DNA of 64,000 bases from Typhlomys cinereus (lineage: Eukaryota > Chordata > Mammalia > Rodentia > Platacanthomyidae): positions 655,650 to 719,649 of the forward strand of contig JALPQD010000413.1 of the NCBI GenBank assembly GCA_023101885.1, in the 5' to 3' direction. This document shows, piece by piece, positions 56,975-64,000 of the stretch. Under the pieces are notes generated by a model. That model did not search any database. It saw only the letters and a list, made by a program, of their open reading frames with translations, and had not been told where the DNA came from. Positions within the stretch are counted from its first letter, which is position 1. Each line of letters opens with the position of its first letter. Both the position numbers and the translations under genes were made by a program.

Positions 56975-58430
56975 TTTTAAAAGGCTTATTATTCAGCCAA
57001 CATGCCCATCAATAGAGGAATGAATTATGAAAATGTGGTACACACACACACAATGGAATATTACTCAGTTATCAGAAGTGATGAGACTATGGAATTTTCT
57101 AGCAAATGGATGTAACTGAAAACTTTAATATTGAGTGAGGTATCTCAGACACAGAAAGTTAAGCATCACATGTTCTAATATGCAGATTGAACTGATATCC
57201 TTGTCAATGTACTTGAATTGGAAGCACTGCAAGAGCCAGAAAACTCGAAAAAGACCTAAGAGTGGGAAGGTGGGAAGGAATGGTTAGGGTGAAACCTTTA
57301 AAAGGGGGAATTTAGGATCTCAGGACAAAGGTGAGAGAGGGAATGAATAACTGAGAGAAACACATAGCGGGGAATAAGGGGATGGGAGACAGGAGGGACA
57401 TGGGAGATAGGAGGGACAGAGGGACTTATAGAAAAACCCAAAGATGGAAGCAAAGGAACATCCTATGCTAGTAATATGTCAAAAAAAGGTCTTTTAAAAA
57501 AAGCAATAAAAATGAGCAATCCCTATGCAGAGGAGTACAGAGTGAGGCAAACAGGAAAAAACAATAAAATAAAATCCTTGAGCTGATCCACTTAGAACCA
57601 GGGACAAAATTATTCTAGAAGTAACAGGAATGTGGCACTTCCTGATAAAATGTTAGTCGGAGAGCTCTTAAAGGCTCCTAAAACATTATAGGCTTTTGTC
57701 ATTGCTCTTGATTACTCTCCAAAAATTGTCGGTAAGATTCTATTACTGAAATGGATCACAGCTCATGGGCAAAAAATATATCAGCTGGAACTGGTCTGAG
57801 GACTTTCCCCTTGCTAGACAGCTTACATAGTACCGAGGAATGCTGTAGAAGCTGCTGGGGAAGAAAATAATCACAAGCTGCATCAACGGCATGGGAACTG
57901 TAAGTTGCAATATAAACCAACATGACAACAGGTGACCACCAGTGTAATAGTGGCATGAGTACCAAGAGGACATCCAACAGCTTTCTGATTGGACTCAAGA
58001 CCCGCTTGTCAGAATGATACCCATCCCTGTTACGGTAACTAGAACAAGAACCTTAAAAAAAGGGAAGGAAATAGATCAGTAGGGAAGACAGCCAATAAAC
58101 CTATAGGTAGGAAGACAGTACATCAAACTGCTCTGCAGACAACTGTTATATCCATAGAGTGGGAACTCACAGTGGAAATCTTTAGGTCTAAAGCTGGATG
58201 AGTGAAGGGAAATGCACATATCAGTATGGTGGCCTGAAGAGAAGTAATCTGTTACACTAAGGAGGCCTGAATCCACATAGGAGTAGACAAGCCAACGTGA
58301 ACCCTAAAGTCCATAGAAGCATACAAGTGGAAGAGTGGGACAGAATGGTAAAGGGAAGAGAATGAGAGAGAGGGAAGCTGGGATGAATACTCAATATGCT
58401 TGTGAAAGTAGAAAGAATAAATAAAAAAAT
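56975..58430 (+). mobile_element. L1 3' end with 3' UTR
   Basis: It starts in the ORF2 end (tatgaaaatgtggtacacac, aatggaatattactcagtta, aaatggatgtaactgaa, cagacacagaaagttaagca). A 3' UTR follows with gaccaccagtgtaatagtgg, homologous to 43930-45010, and then a final part at 58260-58430 homologous to the reverse of 26205-26620. Boundaries are approximate. Confidence 0.7.
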
Positions 58431-58485
58431 GAAAGGCCAATTATGTAACACCCCTTGTGTATGAAACTTGGTATTCTTAAAACAC

Positions 58486-58531
58486 GTGTGTGCGCGCACA
58501 CACACACACACTCTTTCTCTCTCTCTCAAAA
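58486..58531. repeat. (CA)n/(CT)n low-complexity stretch
   Basis: gtgtgtgcgcgcacacacac followed by acacacactctttctctctc. Short and interrupted. Confidence 0.8.
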
Positions 58532-58609
58532 CTAAAGAAACTAAATAATAAAAAAAAAACTTTAAGTTCATTAATGAAGTACAAACTACCAATGAATTTC
58601 CCAATATAT

Positions 58610-59060
58610 TTATCTCGCTTAATCAGTTAATCTTGGCTGTCAATTTGACTGATCTGGAATTTAACACATAAACTGTTTTGGACACACCTATAAGGAGATT
58701 TTCTGAATCAAGGTATTTAAAATGGAAGACCTACCCTAAATGCACGCTGCATATTCCAGTGGCAGCTCAAATAAAAAGGAAGTCCAAGAAAGAAAAGCTT
58801 GCTCTTTATGATCATTTCCCCTATTGGCTACCACCCTCCACTGAGGCATCAAAAGTTTGTTTCTTCAGCCTTCCAGTGTGGACTGAATTTTGCAGGCCAT
58901 CAGCAACAGACAGACTGATGAGGCATCTGGTGTCACAGACAGACTCAGCAGTGTATGGTAGCTATTTTGAATTAACATAGACAGTATCAGGTAAGCCAAT
59001 CTAGGAAGTTGCCTTTTTAATATAGATTCATTATATCACTTCTGTTCTAAAGAACCCTGA
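58610..59060. repeat. Unassigned interspersed repeat
   Basis: It starts like a known rodent repeat with aatcttggctgtcaatttga and ends with ctaaagaaccctgacttaat, similar in my memory to repeats with tcaacttgac and gaaaccctaac ends. A DNA-transposon relic is possible. No coding remains are visible; the 100-codon frame inside is not recognised. Confidence 0.4.
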
Positions 59061-59084
59061 CTTAATATATGTGCACATAAAGTA

Positions 59085-59235
59085 TGTATGTGACTATGGG
59101 TGTGTGCACGCCTCACTAGATATCAAAGAGAACAACTTTCAGAGTTGATTCTCGCCTTCCACTGAGGTTTGTGAAGAATGAACTCAGGTCATCAGGCTTG
59201 ATGCTATACACACTGAACCATCTTGTCAACCCAGT
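59085..59235 (-). repeat. B4/RSINE-like SINE
   Basis: Reverse reading: ggttgacaagatggttcagt, then atcaagcctgatgacctgag and ttcattcttcacaaacctca. It is truncated compared with the 33825 copy and abuts the antisense ancient L1. Confidence 0.7.
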
Positions 59236-60130
59236 ATTTTTTTAGTTGCTAAATAATATTTTATCACATGGGGTGTAACAAATTGTCCCTCATTCATTAG
59301 CTAATATACATTTGTGTTGTTTCTACTTTATGGCTATTATGAATAAGGATGCTATGCATGGAATGTATATATAGCACATATATAGATACGTGTGTGTGTG
59401 TGTGTGTGTATAGCATATGAGATCTGTTTTCATTCTTTTATGTACTAGGAGTAGATTTGTTGAGTCAAATGGTTTATATGCTTAACTTCTAAGAAACCTC
59501 CAAACTGTTTTCTACAGAATCATTTTACCTTCACAACAGCAAAGTATGAAAGTGCTAACTTTTTGTCAGTACTAACATCTTTATCAACTCTTAAGACTTA
59601 GGGTTCTCACGATTCTAGTAGGTATGAAGAGGGATCACACTGCAGTTTTGGATGTGTGTTTCCCTAAGAATTAATGATACTGAACATCTCTTCATGGTTT
59701 TACAGTACATGTCTGTATCTTCTTTGGAGAAAAGTCTCCTTTGCTCATTTCTACTGTCAAGTTATAAGTTCTTCACACATCCTGAAAACAAGGATCTCTT
59801 CTTCCATTCTGTGTTATTTTCTCACTTTTTAGATGGTGTCCTTGAACCACAAAGTTTATTTTTTCTTTTCTCCTTAGGCTTCTGATGTCATAGCTAATCA
59901 ACTATTATCTAATCTAAAGTCAAAAGATCTACTGTTGCATTATCTCCTAGCTTTATAATTCTCTTTGTGATACTTGGGCCTATGATTCATCCTCAGTGTC
60001 TATATTGTATACATTTAATTTTGAATATGGTATGGTAAAAGGTCCAAGTTTATTATTTTACGTGTGGCTAAACAGCTATCCTAGCACCATCTGTTAAAGA
60101 TCCCCATCCCATATTTGCTGTGACCTTTTC
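59236..60130 (-). mobile_element. Ancient L1 (L1M-type) ORF2 end, antisense
   Basis: The plus strand reads attcattagctaatatacat, tatggctattatgaataagg, gttttctacagaatcatttt, tacagtacatgtctgtatct, tctttggagaaaagtctcct, gatggtgtccttgaaccaca, aggtccaagtttattatttt and tagcaccatctgttaaagat. This is the familiar reverse complement of the old mammalian L1 ORF2/3' region. A (TG)n run (59392-59410) lies inside. Confidence 0.8.
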
Positions 60131-61204
60131 TCAGGCTTCCCTCTTATTCAATCACTTCCTTAATTCAAACAGTTACCAGTTACAAGCTCACCTACAGATT
60201 AGCTTATTTCCTTGCTTGTATAATTTCACATTTTAAAACTTCAAGATAATAATAATACTTCAGCATGTAAATACTCATTTACATTTTTATATAATTCTAC
60301 TTTAGAAAATGAAAAAAAATTATTCATTCCTGAGAAAATTTACTTCATTTCTCAAAGGATTATAAAAATATATACATTTTCTAAGGGAGACCAGCTGAAA
60401 ATAAAGTAGGTGTGGGTGGCGATATAGTGGTAAAGAGAACACATACAGAACACTCACCCCAACCTCCTGCTGGGTGATCCACTTTGAGTTATAGATCAGG
60501 CTTGCTATATGATGGTCTTTATGTGACTACTGAGCACTTAAAATATAGTTAGTCTTACTTGAACTATGCTAAAACTGTAAAATGGGCACCAATTTTTAAG
60601 AGTATGATAAAAAAATACTAATTTTCAAATTGATTAATGATATAAGGATACTTTCCATATATTGAGCTAAATAACATAAAAAGTAGCTTCAAATTTATTT
60701 TTAATATTTAGACTAAAATTTATTTACATATATAAATCATATTACACTGCTATAGGACACAGTTGTTATAGACCTCTGAAGACTAACTCTGTAGACTATT
60801 ACTGGTTTCATATGTCCAGTTAAATTTTATTGGACATAAGTAAGAGATGTAAAATTGACTTAAGATTTCCTACCCTGAAGAAATGACAATGTACTATGAT
60901 GGGGCTGACTCTTCCAGAAGATTATACTTAGCTGTCTGAGGACCAGTGTGGCAAACAGAATACATGAGGGTAAGTAATCAAGAAGTGTTGCCAGTCTTGT
61001 TCGCTGATACAATTCCAGAGTAGTACAATGGTTTTCTCCTAATACCAAAACTAGATTTTAAAAAAAGTAAGAAAAATGTACTGGCCGATCACTTATCAAC
61101 ATTGAAACAAATTATCGTCCCCAAAATATTGGCAAGTCAAACCTGCAATATATAAAACACATTATATAAAATATATAAAAGACATTGTCTATTCATGATT
61201 AAAA

Positions 61205-61545
61205 ACAAAATGCTGGGTGGGGAGATGATTGTAAAGGGCTTGCTGGGCAACAATGAGGATCTGAGTTCAGATCTCAAGCACCCATGTAACAGATGGGTGT
61301 GGTAATACTGTTCTGTAACCACAGCACTGGGGTGGTAGAGACAAGAGGATCTTTGGGTAGGGCTTAGAGAATGCTGCTTGTCAGTCAATCTAGCTAAAAT
61401 GGCAAGTTCCAAGTTCAGTGGCAGAAACTCTCAAAAAATAAGCTGGAAAACAACTGAGAAAGATGTCTGATGTCAATTTTTGGCATCCCCAAGTGCACGA
61501 ATAGACACAGGCATGCATGCATATGTATGCATGCTCACAGACGCT
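61205..61545 (+). repeat. RSINE/B4-like SINE, long copy
   Basis: gctgggtggggagatgattg (head), gatctgagttcagatctcaa and gcacccatgtaacagatggg lead to a B1-like middle (actgttctgtaaccacagca) and the end gatgtctgatgtcaattttt, with gcatgcatgcatatgtatgc after it. Confidence 0.65.
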
Positions 61546-62126
61546 CAAAAAGGCCTACACAATTCAGTAACATTAAGACAAAGGAAATTTCTTTAACCTT
61601 AATGATAATGGCCAAGCACAGAAAGAAACACAAAATAGATGCACCCAATATTAAGAGCAAGGCAAGTATATCTGCTTAAGAGTGCTGCTACTCAACAACA
61701 TACTTAAGTCCCACATATTTGATAAGGCAAAAGAAAGAACTTTGTAAAACTGCCTCTATATGCAGATAAAATATGTATGGAGGAAAAAATCTTAAGGAAT
61801 ATACCAAAAAAGTTTCTGGATTAAATTGGGAAGATTACAACTGTATTTTTCTGCATGTTAACAACACACAATCAAAAGTTAAAATAAAGAAAAAATCTAC
61901 AATAGCACCAACAAATTAGACTTATCTAACTATAAACCTAACAATGTGCACATATTCTGTATACCCATAATTATAAACAATGGTGAAACAAGTCAGAAAG
62001 CAGGAAGGCATACCATTTTCATAGTTCAGAAAACTCACTATGGGTAAAATGTTAATTCTCCCAATTGGTTTTTATATTGATTCAATACAATCCAAAGAAA
62101 ACATCAAATAGTAGGAGAAAGGTGAC

Positions 62127-62310
62127 AAGATTACTCTAAAATTGATTTAGAAATTGGGTCTGGTGGTGTAAGCCTAGAGTGGTCATCAGGTAAGATTACT
62201 CTAAAATTGATTTAGAAATTGAGTCTGGTGGTGTAAGCCTAGAGTGGTCATCAGTTACTTGGGAGGATCATATAAGCCTATAAGATTAAGATCAGCTTGG
62301 AAATTATTGC
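62127..62310 (+). repeat. B1-like element with 65-bp tandem duplication
   Basis: aagattactctaaaattgat begins at 62127 and again at 62192. The two units (62127-62191 and 62192-62256) differ at about two bases. The second half of the unit (ggtctggtggtgtaagccta) and the following acttgggaggatcatataag look like B1. Confidence 0.8.
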
Positions 62311-63319
62311 AAGCAAACATACACATACATACACACACATACACACACACACACATATCCCAGAGCAAAGGAAGTAAAATAGTCAAAACAATTTTTCACA
62401 ATAATGATAAACTGGGAGAATTTATATGACATGATTTCTATTTAATACAAAGAAGGGATGGAGTGTAGCTTATTTGTGAAAGTCCTTGACTTGCATACAT
62501 GAAACCTGAGGTCTGACTTCAAGCCCCATTCCCCCCCAAAAAAACTATAGCAACTAAGACAGAAATAACTGGTTAACAACTAGATACATAAATCAATAAA
62601 AATATTAGACATCCACATGAAAAGAAACCTCTATTTCTCATTATATACAATATTTAATTTGACTACAACTTCTAGAAGAAAACACACAGAAACTCTTTTA
62701 CCTTAGGTTTAGCAAAGAACTCTCAGATCAAAACAAAAAAAAAAAAAAACAATAGATGAAAACTAAACAACTAGTAAGAGACAGAAAAGAATTACAGACT
62801 GAAAGAGATATTTTCAAAACAATACTTGATTATAAATTTATATCCAAATTGTGAAAAGAATTCTTCAAACTCCAACTTCTGCTCACCAAAGGGAACAAAT
62901 CTACAATAGCAGAGTGAAATGCCCATCCACGGAAACAAGAAAAATAGTAGAGTCATGGACTGATTAAGGCTAAACACTAAGAATGTTCAACAAAAGTACC
63001 ACTGAACAACTAAAATGCAAGCAACCTAATTAAAATATAGAGAAAAAACCAGCAACAGATAGTAAATTTTATATTATGCATATTTTAGCAGAACTTTAAA
63101 AATGTTCAATAATAAAATAATTAAAAATGGGCAAAATATTTTAACACATTTAGTTTAAAAAAAAGTACAGATTAAAAATACAATACAAAGAAATGCTCAA
63201 TAGAGCTGGCCATGTAGATCAGTTGTAGAGCACTTGCTTGGACTCAATTTCAACCACACTCACACACATGCACACAATGGGAGGGAGGAAGGGAGGAAAG
63301 AAAGGAAGGAGATAGACAC

Positions 63320-63600
63320 TCAGAGACAGGTGCATTACTTAATACTGTGACAAAGTATCTGACAGGAAGCAACTTAAGGGAAAAAGAATTTATTTTGGCT
63401 CACAGTTTAAGACAGGGCACAATCCATCATGCTAGGGAAAGCCCAATGAAGAGAGTGTGAAGCAAATGGCCACACTGTCCAATCAAGAAGTATGGAGATG
63501 AACGCTGATGTTCTACTGACTTTCTTCCTTTTTATTTAGTCCAGGACCACAGCTTATGAGATGGTATCAGTGTTCAGGGAGAGTATTCCCTTGTTAGTTA
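63320..63600. repeat. Unassigned interspersed repeat, URR1-like
   Basis: gtgacaaagtatctgacagg, aagaatttattttggctcac, agtttaagacagggcac and catcatgctagggaaagccc resemble a non-autonomous rodent DNA repeat from memory. Identification is weak. Confidence 0.35.
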
Positions 63601-63675
63601 AACCTCTCCAGAAATGCAACCCACAAACATGCCTACAGGTGTGTCTCCTAGATAATTCTAAATCTAGTCAACTTG

Positions 63676-63902
63676 GGCTGGAGAGATGCCTCAGGGGTAA
63701 GACTCTTTCTCCTAAGCAGAAGGTCCTGAGTTTAGATCCCAGGTCCCATGTAAAAACACCAGGCAGAAATGGTGGCAGCCTGCACTCTGAGCCTTAGTGA
63801 GCACAGCCTGGAAATCCCAGAGTGAAGAAAGAAGGTAGAAGCAATTCAGGATGATTCCCAAAGTCACCTTTGGTCCTCCACAGAGACCCACAGTGACCTC
63901 TG

Positions 63903-63946
<44 letters not shown>

Positions 63947-63983
63947 TAAATAGAGATAAATAAATAAAAACAAAAAGTTAAAA
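63676..63983 (+). repeat. Type B SINE
   Basis: gggctggagagatgcctcag, gtcctgagtttagatcccag, gtggcagcctgcactctgag, gaaatcccagagtgaagaaa and gattcccaaagtcacctttg, then 18 CA units (63907-63942) and an A/T tail. The flanks aattctaaatctagtca and aatgctaaatctactca are imperfect target duplications; the second reaches the window end. Confidence 0.85.
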
Positions 63984-64000
63984 AATGCTAAATCTACTCA

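Larger units (their letters stand above)
1..64000 (-). other. Tjp1: Tjp1 (ZO-1) gene body, internal part, exons 3-22 by human numbering
   Basis: The whole window lies within one minus-strand gene. Twenty exons joined at GT-AG sites give one continuous frame matching mammalian ZO-1 (tight junction protein 1), a membrane-associated guanylate kinase homologue. It links claudins, JAM-A and occludin to actin and to ZO-2/ZO-3 at tight junctions. The domain order PDZ1-PDZ2-PDZ3-SH3-GK-U6-alpha-C-tail is complete in the exons seen. Phases agree at every junction, and exon lengths place the alpha domain at residue 922 as in human. Missing from the window are the N-terminal 28 residues, the promoter, and the last exons with the ZU5 domain and 3' UTR. 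Exon numbers are by analogy with human and could shift by one in another transcript model. Confidence 0.97.
60131..64000 (-). other. Intron 2, remaining part in the window
   Basis: AT-rich sequence with an RSINE-like copy (61205-61545), a duplicated B1-like piece (62127-62310), an unassigned repeat (63320-63600) and a type B SINE (63676-63983). No coding exon was found; in particular no peptide of the kind expected from exon 2. Confidence 0.6.

Noticed and set aside
58678..58980. 100-codon plus-strand frame
   Set aside because: No familiar protein and no splice or regulatory context; it overlaps an interspersed repeat.
54262..64000. Search for Tjp1 exon 2 (peptide like TVTLHR before exon 3)
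   Set aside because: No matching coding segment with splice sites was found, so exon 2 is taken to lie beyond 64000.

Overview
This is a stretch of a mammalian nuclear genome, almost certainly rodent, lying wholly inside one gene. The gene is Tjp1, which encodes the tight-junction scaffold ZO-1, and it is transcribed from the minus strand. I assembled 20 consecutive coding exons by eye, from 54261 down to 819, all with canonical GT-AG boundaries and a continuous reading frame (3,881 nt, about 1,293 codons). Using human exon numbers they are exons 3 to 22. They encode PDZ1, PDZ2 with its Arg/Ser-rich flanks, PDZ3, the SH3 domain, the inactive guanylate-kinase-like (GK) domain, the acidic U6 region, the alternative alpha domain and most of the proline/tyrosine-rich C-terminal half. 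If the 28 residues upstream are as in human, the alpha domain begins at residue 922, as it does in human ZO-1. The start codon (exons 1-2), the C-terminal exons with the ZU5 domain, the promoter and the polyadenylation site are outside the window. Nothing prokaryotic or viral is present, and I see no RNA gene or second intact protein gene.

Layout from left to right: 1-7675 holds exons 22-16 with short introns. 7676-18970 is intron 15 and contains a nearly full-length but broken L1 retrotransposon (10214-17576), antisense to Tjp1. 18971-28026 holds exons 15-9 (GK, SH3, PDZ3). 28027-45774 is the 17.7-kb intron 8, full of SINEs, L1 3' ends and microsatellites. 45775-54261 holds exons 8-3 (PDZ2 to PDZ1). 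54262-64000 is part of intron 2, with a 313-bp polypurine tract, an L1 3' end and an ancient antisense L1 fragment.

The repeats point to the host. The commonest young repeat is a tRNA-derived SINE with a B2-superfamily head, a CA-rich body and a tail with AATAAA followed by a T-run. It occurs with older relatives (called type B here), B4/RSINE-like, B1-like and ID-B1-like copies. No standard mouse or rat B2 or B1 subfamily is evident. This suggests a mouse-related rodent outside Muridae, perhaps a dipodoid; that is inference from memory of repeat families and is not certain.

The best leads are: a SINE that appears to have carried 39 nt of foreign 3' flank after losing its internal terminator; an inverted piece of L1 ORF1 embedded in ORF2 of the same L1; two SINEs at one target site; a SINE-SINE junction with a perfect 20-nt palindrome; an alpha exon two codons shorter than in human with suggestive splicing signals; and the polypurine tract upstream of exon 3. 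I found no convincing new multi-gene system.
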